NCBI RefSeq assembly: GCF_000263715.2 | Contig: NZ_CM001514.1 | Span: 4,715,674 to 4,779,673, forward strand | DNA: 64,000 nucleotides | From: Pseudomonas synxantha BG33R | GTDB lineage: Bacteria > Pseudomonadota > Gammaproteobacteria > Pseudomonadales > Pseudomonadaceae | Reading direction: 5' to 3' | Shown here: positions 43,545 through 52,729 of the stretch, piece after piece | How the letters are laid out: every line of letters starts with the position of its first letter | Numbering within the stretch: the first letter of the stretch is position 1 | Program-made: the position numbers and the translations under genes | The notes under the pieces: generated by a model | Databases searched by the model: none | Seen by the model: only the letters and a program-made list of their open reading frames with translations | Told to the model about the DNA's origin: nothing

Positions 43545-43724
43545 ATGTCCAAACCTGCCTGGCTTTTTCTATGCTTGACCCTCATGGCAGGCTTTCTGGG
43601 CCTCGCTACTGACTGCCCTAGAGCTCAAGCCACCGCCTTCATCGTCAGCGCCGTGTTTGGTAGCCTATTGATGTTGGCACTCATCGCCGGTCGCCGAATC
43701 AAGTTCGATCCATTGCTTCGCTGA
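43545..43724 (+). CDS. Small two-pass membrane protein, unknown
   Basis: 59 residues: MSKPAWLFLCLTLMAGFLGL and AFIVSAVFGSLLMLALIAG are two likely membrane segments, with CPRAQA between and a short basic end RRIKFDPLLR. It begins 11 bp after the previous small gene, so the two are probably cotranscribed. The ribosome-binding site is weak (GAGATAACTATC). Function unknown. Confidence 0.6.
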   Translation: MSKPAWLFLCLTLMAGFLGLATDCPRAQATAFIVSAVFGSLLMLALIAGRRIKFDPLLR

Positions 43725-43753
43725 CCCCCTCCCCTACCTTATGTCGAATCACC

Positions 43754-43987
43754 CTAGCAAATCGGCAAACTGCCACTAGGCTTAAGACTGAGGGCAAAAG
43801 GCCATATTGCACTGCGCCCTTCAACCCAGATGCGCCGCAGCCCTGCGCGTTGATGGACTAGCACTGCATCAGCGCCAAAGTTTTCAAACCAGTCCGCAAA
43901 AATGCAAATCAGTACTGGCACAAAGCCTTTAGGCGGTTCAATATTTGTCACAGAATTGACGCCAATGAAATGGCAAATCTGAGGCAT
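43754..43987 (-). CDS. Hypothetical small protein
   Basis: 77 residues from the ATG at 43987 (MPQICHFIGVNSVTNIEPPKGF), which has AAAGAGG at good spacing. It contains two N-terminal-half cysteines and a Trp-rich middle (FADWFENF). No family is recognised. It is convergent with the tiny membrane-protein operon and divergent from amrZ. The ribosome-binding site argues for a real gene; the lack of any recognised family argues for caution. Confidence 0.45.
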   Translation of the reverse strand: MPQICHFIGVNSVTNIEPPKGFVPVLICIFADWFENFGADAVLVHQRAGLRRIWVEGRSAIWPFALSLKPSGSLPIC

Positions 43988-44096
43988 GATGCGGCCTCTT
44001 TGCAATTCGGGTTGAACTTTGGTCGTGAGCCTTGTCTTAACACTCATCTTGCGGCCAATTCCAGAAACCGCTCCCCTGAACTAACCGGTTAAATAT

Positions 44097-44423
44097 ATGC
44101 GCCCATTGAAACAGGCAATTTATTCCAGCCGTACGGCTGACAAATTCGTCGTACGTCTGCCAGACGGAATGCGGGAACGCATTGCCGAGGTGGCTCGCAA
44201 TCATCACCGCAGCATGAACTCTGAAATCATCGCACGCCTGGAACAGAGCCTTATTCAGGAAGGTGCCTTGGGTGAAGAGTTGAGCATGCGCCTGGATAGC
44301 CCGGAGCTGTCACTGCACGAACGCGAACTGCTGCAGCGTTTTCGTCAGCTCTCCCACCGCCAGCAAAACGCCCTCGTCTCGCTTATCGCTCACGATGTTG
44401 AGGCGGCCGCAGAAGCCAATTGA
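44097..44423 (+). CDS. amrZ: Ribbon-helix-helix regulator AmrZ
   Basis: 108 residues, the length of P. aeruginosa AmrZ, with the same DNA-binding core: [43 protein letters not shown]. The C-terminal tetramerisation part includes [20 protein letters not shown]. AmrZ controls alginate, motility and c-di-GMP genes in pseudomonads. No good Shine-Dalgarno sequence precedes the ATG. A GAACTT (44014-44019) with TCTTA 15 bp later loosely resembles an AlgU promoter; this is a weak call. A terminator follows. Confidence 0.93.
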   Translation: MRPLKQAIYSSRTADKFVVRLPDGMRERIAEVARNHHRSMNSEIIARLEQSLIQEGALGEELSMRLDSPELSLHERELLQRFRQLSHRQQNALVSLIAHDVEAAAEAN

Positions 44424-44439
44424 TTGACACTGAAAGCCG

Positions 44440-44466
44440 AAGCCAGCCATGTGCTGGCTTTTTTTT
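44440..44466 (+). terminator. Terminator after amrZ
   Basis: Stem AAGCCAGC / GCTGGCTT with a 5-nt loop followed by a T run to 44466. Confidence 0.92.
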
Positions 44467-44523
44467 GCCTGAATTTTGGAGATGGGGCGCAAAGCGGGGG
44501 CAGACATGCCCCCGCAGAAAGGA

Positions 44524-45966
44524 TCAGAGCAGGAAAATCGTTGCCAGGCCCAGGAAGATGAAGAAGCCACCACTGTCAGTCATGGCGGTAATCATCACGC
44601 TGGCTCCCATGGCGGGATCGCGACCAAGGCGCGCCAGGGTCATAGGGATCAATACCCCCATCAAGGCAGCCAGCAGCAGGTTCAAGGTCATGGCGGCCGT
44701 CATCACCACACCCAGAGACCAACTGCCATACAGGAGATAGGCCACCACACCAATCACTCCACCCCACACCAGACCGTTGATAAGGCCTACAGCCAGCTCT
44801 TTGCGCAGCAGGCGTGAAGAGTTGGCCGTACTCACCTGATCCAGCGCCATGGCCCGCACGATCATGGTGATGGTCTGGTTGCCGGAGTTACCGCCGATAC
44901 CCGCAACAATCGGCATCAACGCCGCCAATGCCACCAGCTTTTCGATTGAGCCTTCAAACAACCCGATTACACGAGATGCGATAAATGCCGTGATCAGGTT
45001 AACCGCCAGCCAGGCCCAGCGGTTATGCAGAGAACGCCAGACTGACGCAAAAATATCTTCCTCTTCACGCAAACCCGCCATGTTGAGGACTTCGGTTTCA
45101 CTCTCTTCACGGATCAAGTCAACGATTTCATCGATGGTCAGACGACCGATCAACTTGCCGTTCTTGTCGACCACCGGAGCCGAGATCAAGTCGTAACGCT
45201 CAAAAGCCTGGGCCGCGTCGTAGGCATCTTCGTCAGGATGGAAGCTGACGGTATCGCTGGCCATCAGGTCAGCTACTTTCTTCTCGGGATCATTGACCAG
45301 CAGACGCTTGATCGGCAACACGCCCTTGAGAATTCCCTCGTAGTCGACCACGAACAGCTTGTCGGTATGGCCCGGCAGCTCTTTGAGGCGACGCAAGTAA
45401 CGCAGTACCACTTCCAGACTGACGTCTTCGCGGATGGTGACCATCTCGAAATCCATCAGCGCACCGACCTGGTCCTCGTCATAGGACAGCGCCGATCGCA
45501 CGCGCTCACGCTGCTGCGTATCGAGCGCCTCCATCAACTCATGGACAACATCCCGGGGCAGCTCAGGTGCCAGGTCGGCCAGTTCGTCGGCATCCATCTC
45601 CTTGGCGGCGGCCAGGAGCTCATGATCATCCATGTCGGCGATCAGAGTCTCACGAACCGAGTCAGACACTTCCAGAAGGATGTCACCGTCGCGATCAGCC
45701 TTGACCAACTGCCAAAGTGTCAGTCGATCATCCAGCGGCAAAGCTTCGAGGATGTAGGCAACGTCGGCGGAGTGCAGGTCATCGAGCTTGCGTTGTAACT
45801 CCACGAGGTTTTGCCGGTGAACCAGGTTTTCAACGCGGTCGTGGTTCGGACCTTCCTGGCGGTGCGTGAGGTCTTCGACCACGCGCTGGCGCTGCAGCAG
45901 CTCGATGACTTGAGCCAGACGATCCTGCAGGCTTTCTTGTGTTTTCTTTACTTCTACTTCGGTCAT
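44524..45966 (-). CDS. mgtE: Magnesium transporter MgtE
   Basis: 480-residue Mg2+ channel. An N-terminal helical MgtE_N domain (about 40-140), a CBS pair (about 145-270) that senses cytosolic Mg2+, and five membrane segments from about 290. Pore motifs PIVAGIGGNSGNQT and ITAMTDSGGFFIF are present. The ATG at 45966 (MTEVEVKKTQESL) is preferred; an upstream start adds ten residues. Confidence 0.96.
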   Translation of the reverse strand: MTEVEVKKTQESLQDRLAQVIELLQRQRVVEDLTHRQEGPNHDRVENLVHRQNLVELQRKLDDLHSADVAYILEALPLDDRLTLWQLVKADRDGDILLEVSDSVRETLIADMDDHELLAAAKEMDADELADLAPELPRDVVHELMEALDTQQRERVRSALSYDEDQVGALMDFEMVTIREDVSLEVVLRYLRRLKELPGHTDKLFVVDYEGILKGVLPIKRLLVNDPEKKVADLMASDTVSFHPDEDAYDAAQAFERYDLISAPVVDKNGKLIGRLTIDEIVDLIREESETEVLNMAGLREEEDIFASVWRSLHNRWAWLAVNLITAFIASRVIGLFEGSIEKLVALAALMPIVAGIGGNSGNQTITMIVRAMALDQVSTANSSRLLRKELAVGLINGLVWGGVIGVVAYLLYGSWSLGVVMTAAMTLNLLLAALMGVLIPMTLARLGRDPAMGASVMITAMTDSGGFFIFLGLATIFLL

Positions 45967-46110
45967 AGGCGAACTCCACTCCCAGCAGCGGGGCACGCCG
46001 GAAGGATCAATCAGTCAATTCATGATTGGTAAAACGGGGTACTGAGTCACTACTGGGTAAGTCCATGGAGGTATTCCACAAGCCCCGACGGGGCTGACGG
46101 GCGCATGATA
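45967..46110 (-). promoter_or_regulatory. mgtE promoter and leader region
   Basis: A -10-like TATCAT (46110-46105) without a clear -35 is followed by a GCCCC-GAC-GGGGC hairpin (46082-46094). The leader would be about 130 nt. I see no known Mg2+ riboswitch signature. From here to 46281 no gene is visible. Confidence 0.4.
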
Positions 46111-46281
46111 CACCGCCCGGCCGTTTTAAACGTTAAAAAACTGGAAAGAACAAGCGCTTGCGAGCCAATGTTCAGTATTGGCTGCACCTATAGAAATGCG
46201 ACGACACGCACGAGAGGGAAAACACATGGGAAAGATAAAAAGACCCACACCAGGATAAAACCTACATAAACCCCAGACGGC

Positions 46282-46308
46282 AAAAAGCCCGCACTAGGCG
46301 GGCTTTTT
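46282..46308 (-). terminator. Terminator after the tRNA-Arg pair
   Basis: Stem AAAAAGCCCGC / GCGGGCTTTTT around a 5-nt loop, just beyond the last tRNA-Arg on the minus strand. Confidence 0.9.
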
Positions 46309-46315
46309 GTTTGTA

Positions 46316-46392
46316 TGGTGCACTCGACAGGATTCGAACCTGTGACCGCTCGGTTCGTAGCCGAGTACTCTATCCAGCTGAGCTACGAGTGC
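46316..46392 (-). tRNA. tRNA-Arg (ACG), copy 2
   Basis: 77 nt with CCA; GCACTCGTAGCTCAGCTGGA start, loop CTACGAA with anticodon ACG. Identical to the copy at 46465. Confidence 0.97.
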
Positions 46393-46464
46393 AGATTGTG
46401 TTTTTAGACCAGATCACAACTGGTTGAAGCCGAGTTACCTGCATCGCTGCAACTAACTCTTAAA

Positions 46465-46541
46465 TGGTGCACTCGACAGGATTCGAACCTGTGACCGCTC
46501 GGTTCGTAGCCGAGTACTCTATCCAGCTGAGCTACGAGTGC
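46465..46541 (-). tRNA. tRNA-Arg (ACG), copy 1
   Basis: 77 nt with CCA, same sequence as copy 2. Tandem argV-type copies follow serV and csrA in E. coli as well, so this is a conserved layout. Confidence 0.97.
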
Positions 46542-46649
46542 ATTTGTTGCCGCGCATTATAGGCCGTTCAATCTCTATGTAAAGCTATTTTTTCGAGTAT
46601 TTTCAACAACTTACCGAAAAAACCAGATTGCAACGTACTAAGCAAATAA

Positions 46650-46740
46650 TGGCGGAGAACGGGGGATTCGAACCCCCGACACCCTTTTGAGGTGTACTCC
46701 CTTAGCAGGGGAGCGCCTTCGGCCACTCGGCCAGCTCTCC
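46650..46740 (-). tRNA. tRNA-Ser (GCT)
   Basis: 91 nt with CCA; GGAGAGCTGGCCGAGTGGCC start, anticodon GCT in CCCTGCTAAGGG, and a long variable arm. Lies between rsmA and the tRNA-Arg pair. Confidence 0.97.
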
Positions 46741-46802
46741 GCAACACGGGGCGTATATTAACCACGTTCATCCCCGTTTGCAAACATAAAAAACGATAAA
46801 AA

Positions 46803-46991
46803 TTAAAGGCTTGGTTCTTCGTCCTTCTCTTTCTTGATCCGCAGGTAGATTTCCTCGCGGTGAACCGCTACCTCTTTTGGAGCGTTAACCCCAATACGCA
46901 CTTGATTGCCTTTGACGCCGAGCACGGTCACGGTGATTTCGCCATCACCGATAATCAGGCTTTCTGCGCAACGACGAGTCAGAATCAGCAT
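46803..46991 (-). CDS. rsmA: Carbon storage regulator CsrA/RsmA
   Basis: 62-residue post-transcriptional regulator that binds GGA motifs in mRNA leaders. [49 protein letters not shown] is the complete CsrA fold, with the RNA-binding Arg44 in AVHREEI. The ATG at 46991 follows GAGGAG. It lies between lysC and tRNA-Ser, as csrA does in many gammaproteobacteria. Confidence 0.97.
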   Translation of the reverse strand: MLILTRRCAESLIIGDGEITVTVLGVKGNQVRIGVNAPKEVAVHREEIYLRIKKEKDEEPSL

Positions 46992-47121
46992 GCCTTTCTC
47001 CTCACGCATTTCAGTTCAGGAACAACAGTCTGCAAAAAAAAGGCATTCGACCTACAACCCAAAAGCCGTAGCCCTACACACCTAAGTATTGTCGAGCCCA
47101 CGCAAAAGAACATGCGCCCCA

Positions 47122-47154
47122 CAAAAAAATGAAAGGCGCGGTAAACCGCGCCTT
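47122..47154 (-). terminator. Terminator after lysC
   Basis: Stem AAGGCGCGG / CCGCGCCTT with a 4-nt loop, followed on the minus strand by TCATTTTTTTG. It separates lysC from rsmA. Confidence 0.88.
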
Positions 47155-47166
47155 CCTGGCAATACA

Positions 47167-47661
47167 TCACTCGCCCTGTCGGGCCGGAGCGTCAAGCTCA
47201 AAAGCGGTATGCAGCGCGCGTACAGCCAGTTCCAGGTACTTCTCTTCGAGCACTACCGAGACTTTGATTTCCGAAGTGGAAATCATCTGGATGTTGATGC
47301 CTTCCTTGGCAAGGGCCCCGAACATACGGCTGGCAACGCCGGCATGGGAACGCATGCCCACCCCTACGATCGATACCTTGGCAATCTTGGTATCGCCAAC
47401 CACTTCACGGGCGCCAATTTCGCTCGCAGTGTTCTGCAGGATTTTCAATGCCGCATCGTATTCGTTGCGGTGCACGGTGAAGGTGAAATCGGTGGTGTTA
47501 TCGTGCGAAACGTTCTGCACGATCATGTCGACTTCAACATTCGCATCGCTGACAGGACCCAGAATCTTGAAAGCCACGCCCGGGGTGTCTGGCACGCCAC
47601 GGATCGTCAGCTTGGCTTCATCGCGGTTGAAAGCGATGCCGGAAATGATCGGCTGTTCCAT
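47167..47661 (-). other. Internal in-frame start: predicted LysC beta subunit
   Basis: An ATG at 47661 (MEQPIISGIAFNRDEAKLT) is preceded by AAGAGGA seven nucleotides upstream. It would yield a 164-residue protein of the two ACT domains only. In-frame overlapping alpha and beta subunits are established for aspartokinases of Bacillus, Corynebacterium and Pseudomonas. Here it is inferred from the ribosome-binding site and size. Confidence 0.7.
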
Positions 47662-48408
47662 GGATTCCTCTTCATCAATAGTAATGAGGGTGCCCGGACC
47701 CTCCTTGAAGCTGTGCAATACGCGCAGCGGAACGTTGTACTTGCCGGCGAACTCCACCGCGCGAATCTGCAGCACCTTGGAACCAAGGCTGGCCATTTCC
47801 AGCATTTCTTCAAAGGTGATCTTGTCCAGGCGCTGGGCCACTGGCACGACGCGCGGGTCAGTGGTGTAGACGCCATCCACATCGGTATAGATCTGGCATT
47901 CGTCAGCCTTGAGCGCTGCCGCCAGTGCCACACCCGTGGTGTCAGAACCGCCACGCCCGAGGGTGGTGATGTTGCCTTGCTCGTCCACACCTTGGAAACC
48001 CGCTACAACTACCACGCGCCCTGCCTTCAGATCAGTACGAATTTTCTGATCATCAATCTGCAGGATGCGCGCCTTGGTGTGCGCGCTGTCGGTGAGAATG
48101 CGCACCTGGCTGCCCGTGTAGGACACCGCTGGCACGCCACGCTTGTTAAGAGCCATGGCCAATAGCGCAATGGTCACCTGCTCGCCCGTGGACACAATCA
48201 CATCCAGCTCACGTGGCAACGGCTGTTGATCCCCACTGATAGCCTTGGCCAGGTCGATCAGGCGATTGGTCTCGCCGCTCATGGCTGACAGCACCACTAC
48301 CAGGTCATCGCCGGCATCGCGGAATTTCTTAACCTTGTCGGCGACCTGCTCGATTCTTTCTACAGAGCCGACCGAGGTGCCTCCAAATTTCTGTACGATC
48401 AAAGCCAT
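47167..48408 (-). CDS. lysC: Aspartate kinase
   Basis: First enzyme of lysine, threonine and methionine synthesis. 413 residues: the kinase domain starts MALIVQKFGGTSVGSVERI, with the substrate-binding part LGRGGSDTTGVALAA, and two ACT domains fill the last ~150 residues. The ATG at 48408 gives the KFGGTS motif at the expected position. A strong internal ribosome-binding site suggests a separate beta subunit from the ACT part. Confidence 0.96.
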   Translation of the reverse strand: MALIVQKFGGTSVGSVERIEQVADKVKKFRDAGDDLVVVLSAMSGETNRLIDLAKAISGDQQPLPRELDVIVSTGEQVTIALLAMALNKRGVPAVSYTGSQVRILTDSAHTKARILQIDDQKIRTDLKAGRVVVVAGFQGVDEQGNITTLGRGGSDTTGVALAAALKADECQIYTDVDGVYTTDPRVVPVAQRLDKITFEEMLEMASLGSKVLQIRAVEFAGKYNVPLRVLHSFKEGPGTLITIDEEESMEQPIISGIAFNRDEAKLTIRGVPDTPGVAFKILGPVSDANVEVDMIVQNVSHDNTTDFTFTVHRNEYDAALKILQNTASEIGAREVVGDTKIAKVSIVGVGMRSHAGVASRMFGALAKEGINIQMISTSEIKVSVVLEEKYLELAVRALHTAFELDAPARQGE

Positions 48409-48503
48409 TTCCAAGCCGCCTCAGCCCGTAAAGGGGCGCCTAATATCCAATCCACCCGCACTGAACAAGCCCGTGACTAGACCACGGGCCGATTAACAGT
48501 GCC

Positions 48504-51122
48504 TTAAATACCTGCCTCGACAAACGGCACGGTCAAGGCCAGGGCCGCGTCCAGGGCACCGGCGTCTACACCACCGCCTTGTGCCATGTCCGGACGACCA
48601 CCGCCCTTGCCGCCCACTGCCGCAGCGGCTTGCTTCATCAAATCACCGGCCTTGAGTTGGCCAGTCAGGTCTTTGGTTACACCGGCAACCAGAACGACCT
48701 TATCCTCATGGACACTGCCGAGCAGGATCACTGCGCGGCCGAGCTTGTTCTTCAACTGATCGACCAAGGCCAACAACGCCTTGCCGTCCTGCCCGTCCAG
48801 GCGCGCCGCCAGAACTTTCACATCCTTGACGTCAACCGCCGAGGCCGACAGATCATCGCCCGCAGCACTGGCCGCCTTGGCCTGCAACTGCTCCAGTTGC
48901 TTCTCCAGCGCACGGTTACGCTCCAGCACGGCAGACAGTTTGTCGATCAGATTGTCACGGCTGCCCTTGACCAGGCTGGCCGCTTCCTTGAGTTGCTCTT
49001 CGGCGGCATTGAGGTAAGCCAGGGCCGCAGCACCGGTCACCGCCTCGATACGACGCACACCGGACGCCACACCGCCTTCGCTGATGATTTTCAGCAGGCC
49101 GATATCGCCGGTACGGTTAGCGTGGATACCACCACACAACTCGACCGAGAAGCTACCACCCATGCTCAGCACGCGAACTTCGTCGCCGTACTTCTCGCCA
49201 AACAACGCCATGGCGCCCTTGGCCTTGGCGGTTTCGATGTCGGTTTCTTCAGTTTCTACCGGCGTGTTCCTGCGCACCTCGGCATTGACAATATCTTCCA
49301 GCGCCTTGATCTGCTCAGGCTTGATTGCTTCAAAGTGGCTGAAGTCAAACCGCAGGCGCTGGCTGTCGACCAACGAGCCCTTTTGCTGAACATGCTCGCC
49401 CAGCACTTGACGCAAGGCAGCGTGGAGCAAGTGAGTGGCCGAGTGGTTCAACGCAGTTGCGTGCCGTACGTCGGCATCGACCTGGGTATCCACTGGCGCG
49501 CCGACGGTCAGGCTGCCCAGCACCAACACACCGTGATGCAGGAAAGCACCGCCGGTCTTGGTGGTGTCGCGCACCTCGAAACGGCCGGACGTCGAGCTGA
49601 GGAAACCACAATCACCAATCTGGCCACCTGACTCGGCGTAGAACGGGGTCTGGTCCAGCACCACCACGGCTTCTTCGCCTTCGCTCAATACATCGACCGA
49701 CTTGCCGTCTTTATAGATGGCAACGATCTTGGCCGAGCCGGCGGTAGCCTTGTAGCCGATGAACTCGGTGGGCACGTCAACCTTGACCAGCGTGTTGTAG
49801 TCCAGGCCAAAGGAGCTGGCGGAACGCGCACGCACACGCTGGGCTTCCATCTCACGCTCAAACCCGGCTTCATCGATGGTCAGCTCGCGTTCACGGGCGA
49901 TATCGGCGGTCAGGTCCATCGGGAAACCGTAGGTGTCGTAAAGCTTGAACACCACGTCGCCCGGTACCACAGAGCCTTTGAGCTCAGCCAGGTCCTGCTC
50001 GAGAATCTTCAGGCCGTGCTCCAGTGTCTTGGAGAACTGCTCCTCCTCGGCCTTGAGTACGCGCTCGATATTACTCTGCTGCTGCTTGAGCTCCGGGAAG
50101 GCATCGCCCATCTCGGCAACCAGTGCAGCCACGATTTTGTAGAAGAAGCTGCCGGTGGCACCCAGCTTGTTACCGTGACGGCAGGCACGACGGATGATGC
50201 GACGCAGCACGTAGCCACGCCCTTCATTGGACGGCAACACACCATCGGCAATCAGGAAGCCACAGGAACGAATATGGTCCGATACCACCTTGAGCGACGA
50301 CTGGCCTTCATTGGTGCAACCAATGGCCGCAGCCGAAGCGCTCAGCAGGTTGGTGAACAGGTCGATTTCATAGTTGGAATGAACGTGCTGCATGACCGCA
50401 CTGATCCGCTCCAGGCCCATGCCGGTGTCCACCGACGGCGCCGGCAGCGGATGCAACACGCCATCGGCGGTGCGATTGAACTGCATGAACACGTTGTTCC
50501 AGATTTCGATGTAGCGGTCACCGTCTTCATCCGGCGAGCCCGGTGGGCCACCCCAGATGTCCGCACCGTGATCGTAGAAGATCTCGGTGCAAGGGCCGCA
50601 CGGGCCGGTATCGCCCATGGTCCAGAAGTTATCGGAAGCGTAAGGTGCACCCTTGTTGTCGCCGATGCGAATCATGCGCTCGGCAGGTACACCGATTTGC
50701 TGGGTCCAGATGTCATAGGCTTCGTCGTCCGTCGCGTAGACGGTAACCCAGAGTTTTTCCTTGGGCAGTTTCAGCACGCCGGTCAGGAAGGTCCAGGCGA
50801 AGGTAATCGCATCCTTCTTGAAATAGTCGCCGAAGCTGAAGTTACCCAGCATTTCGAAGAACGTGTGGTGACGCGCGGTGTAACCGACGTTTTCCAGGTC
50901 GCTGTTCTTGCCGCCGGCGCGTACGCACTTCTGGCTGCTGGTGGCGCGAGTATAGGCGCGCTTTTCCTGGCCCAGGAAACAGTCCTTGAACTGGTTCATC
51001 CCCGCGTTAGTGAACAGCAGGGTGGGGTCATTGCCTGGGATCAAGGAGCTGGAGGCTACACGGGTGTGACCTTGCTCTTCGAAGAAGCGAAGGAAGGCTT
51101 CACGGATTTCTGCGCTTTTCAT
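48504..51122 (-). CDS. alaS: Alanyl-tRNA synthetase
   Basis: 872-residue class II synthetase: catalytic domain from [19 protein letters not shown], editing domain with the zinc motif HSATHLLH and [10 protein letters not shown], and C-Ala domain to the end. The ATG at 51122 matches the family N-terminus. It is followed by lysC and rsmA, the alaS-csrA neighbourhood seen widely. Confidence 0.97.
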   Translation of the reverse strand: MKSAEIREAFLRFFEEQGHTRVASSSLIPGNDPTLLFTNAGMNQFKDCFLGQEKRAYTRATSSQKCVRAGGKNSDLENVGYTARHHTFFEMLGNFSFGDYFKKDAITFAWTFLTGVLKLPKEKLWVTVYATDDEAYDIWTQQIGVPAERMIRIGDNKGAPYASDNFWTMGDTGPCGPCTEIFYDHGADIWGGPPGSPDEDGDRYIEIWNNVFMQFNRTADGVLHPLPAPSVDTGMGLERISAVMQHVHSNYEIDLFTNLLSASAAAIGCTNEGQSSLKVVSDHIRSCGFLIADGVLPSNEGRGYVLRRIIRRACRHGNKLGATGSFFYKIVAALVAEMGDAFPELKQQQSNIERVLKAEEEQFSKTLEHGLKILEQDLAELKGSVVPGDVVFKLYDTYGFPMDLTADIARERELTIDEAGFEREMEAQRVRARSASSFGLDYNTLVKVDVPTEFIGYKATAGSAKIVAIYKDGKSVDVLSEGEEAVVVLDQTPFYAESGGQIGDCGFLSSTSGRFEVRDTTKTGGAFLHHGVLVLGSLTVGAPVDTQVDADVRHATALNHSATHLLHAALRQVLGEHVQQKGSLVDSQRLRFDFSHFEAIKPEQIKALEDIVNAEVRRNTPVETEETDIETAKAKGAMALFGEKYGDEVRVLSMGGSFSVELCGGIHANRTGDIGLLKIISEGGVASGVRRIEAVTGAAALAYLNAAEEQLKEAASLVKGSRDNLIDKLSAVLERNRALEKQLEQLQAKAASAAGDDLSASAVDVKDVKVLAARLDGQDGKALLALVDQLKNKLGRAVILLGSVHEDKVVLVAGVTKDLTGQLKAGDLMKQAAAAVGGKGGGRPDMAQGGGVDAGALDAALALTVPFVEAGI

Positions 51123-51268
51123 TAGGTTCTTCCACGGAGGCTGCGGCCAAAGGCCAGTGCGCAACATCATCAGACGGAGCGACGGCAAAGGGCCGCATTA
51201 TATCGGCCCTTCGCCGGTGGTACAGCGTGTTTATGTGATAGAAACAGTCAATTAGACGGTCTGCACTG

Positions 51269-52273
51269 TCATTTCTGCGAAAATGCGACGAATGTCTGCA
51301 CGACTTGCTCGATCTGTGCCCGGCTGACATCCAGATGCGTGACCATACGCAGGCGCGGCGCGGCACTCAACTTGATCCCGCGCTCTGCGGCAAAGGCTTT
51401 CAACGCCTGCGCCTGCTCGCCAATTTGCACATAGACCATGTTGGTCTGCACCGGCTCCACCGTGTAACCGACCTTGCGCAGTTCATCCCCCAACCACTGC
51501 GCGTTGGCGTGGTCCTCGGCCAGGCGCTGTACCTGATGATCCAGGGCATACAGCCCCGCTGCCGCCAACGAACCAGCCTGGCGCATTGCGCCACCGACCA
51601 TCTTGCGCAGGCGCCGGGCCTTGGCGATCAACGCCGTGGAACCGCACAGCACCGAGCCGACCGGTGCGCCAAGGCCCTTGGACAGGCACACCGACACCGA
51701 ATCGAAATGCTTGGCGATGTCACGCGCATCCACCCCCAGCTTGACCGCTGCGTTGTAGATCCGCGCCCCGTCCAGGTGCAAGGCCAGGCCATGCTCACGG
51801 GTAAACGCACGCGCCTTGGCCAGGTACTCCATCGGCAGGACCTTGCCTTGCATGGTGTTTTCCAGCGCCAGCAAGCGCGTGCGGGCAAAGTGGAAATCGT
51901 CAGGCTTGATCGCCGCCAGCACGTGGTCAAGGTCCAGGGAACCGTCCGCTTGCACTTCCAGCGGCTGCGGCTGGATCGAACCCAGCACGGCCGCCCCGCC
52001 ACCTTCGTATTTGTAGGTATGGGCCTGCTGGCCGACGATATATTCCTCGCCGCGCTCACAGTGGGCCATCAATGCCAGCAAATTGCTCATGGTGCCAGTG
52101 GGCACGAACAGCGCGGCGGCGAAGCCCAGACGCCGGGCCAGTTCTGCCTCCAGCTTGTTGACGCTGGGGTCTTCGCCATAGACGTCATCACCGCTGACGG
52201 CGCCGGCCATCGCGTCGAGCATACCGGGGGTGGGTTGGGTCACGGTGTCGCTGCGCAGGTCAATCACGGTCAT
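51269..52273 (-). CDS. ltaE: Low-specificity L-threonine aldolase
   Basis: PLP enzyme that splits L-threonine/allo-threonine to glycine and acetaldehyde. 334 residues from MTVIDLRSDTVTQPTPGML, the family N-terminus. The PLP Lys is in VSVCLSKGLGAPVGSVL. It is divergent from the FMN-riboswitch gene and precedes alaS by 146 bp. Confidence 0.94.
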   Translation of the reverse strand: MTVIDLRSDTVTQPTPGMLDAMAGAVSGDDVYGEDPSVNKLEAELARRLGFAAALFVPTGTMSNLLALMAHCERGEEYIVGQQAHTYKYEGGGAAVLGSIQPQPLEVQADGSLDLDHVLAAIKPDDFHFARTRLLALENTMQGKVLPMEYLAKARAFTREHGLALHLDGARIYNAAVKLGVDARDIAKHFDSVSVCLSKGLGAPVGSVLCGSTALIAKARRLRKMVGGAMRQAGSLAAAGLYALDHQVQRLAEDHANAQWLGDELRKVGYTVEPVQTNMVYVQIGEQAQALKAFAAERGIKLSAAPRLRMVTHLDVSRAQIEQVVQTFVAFSQK

Positions 52274-52465
52274 GAAGGGGGCCTCTAACGGAATGGATAA
52301 GTCCTTTCGTGTGTGATTACTGCGGGCAAAGCCACGCAATATCAAGCCCCCACTGCATTCAATCGAATACCAACCAAACAAACCGATATAGCTTATCGAT
52401 ACGGCAGTCGTGCAGTTTTTGAAAAACCGTGTTAAAAACTCTCCGCCGCCAGGGTTCTGGCGGCA

Positions 52466-52630
52466 ACGTTCTCAGGGCGGGGTGCAATTCCCCACCGGCG
52501 GTAATTGCACGCAATGTGCATAGCCCGCGAGCGCTTGGCGCCTCGAACTGCTCCGGCAGAACGGCGACAAGGTCAGCAGACCCGGTGTGATCCCGGGGCC
52601 GACGGTCATAGTCCGGATGAAGAGAGAACG
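52466..52630 (+). promoter_or_regulatory. FMN riboswitch (RFN element)
   Basis: The P1 stem ACGTTCTC / GAGAGAACG closes the element. Conserved blocks AGGGCGGGGTG, CCCCACCGGCGGTAA, AGCCCGCGAGCG, GGTCAGCAGACCCGGTG and GACGGTCATAGTCCGGATGA follow in order. It lies 100 nt upstream of a lumazine synthase gene and turns it off when FMN is abundant. Confidence 0.97.
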
Positions 52631-52724
52631 GGATTGGCACCTAAGGGCCGCGCACCAGGCGTGCTTGCGTACCCTTAAATCCCATTCGATTCATAACGCC
52701 CTGTTTTTTTCTTAAACAGGAGTC
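52630..52724 (+). promoter_or_regulatory. Expression platform of the FMN riboswitch
   Basis: A long hairpin joins GGGATT...TAAGGG (52630-52647) to CCCTTA-AATCCC (52672-52683). A second, CCTGTTT / AAACAGG (52700-52720), covers part of the AGGAG ribosome-binding site. There is no T run right after the first hairpin, so control of translation is more likely than termination. Confidence 0.6.
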
Positions 52725-52729
52725 AGAAC

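Noticed and set aside
44014-44039. AlgU-type promoter for amrZ
   Set aside because: GAACTT is exact but the spacer is 15 bp and the -10 TCTTA is off consensus; mentioned only in the amrZ entry.
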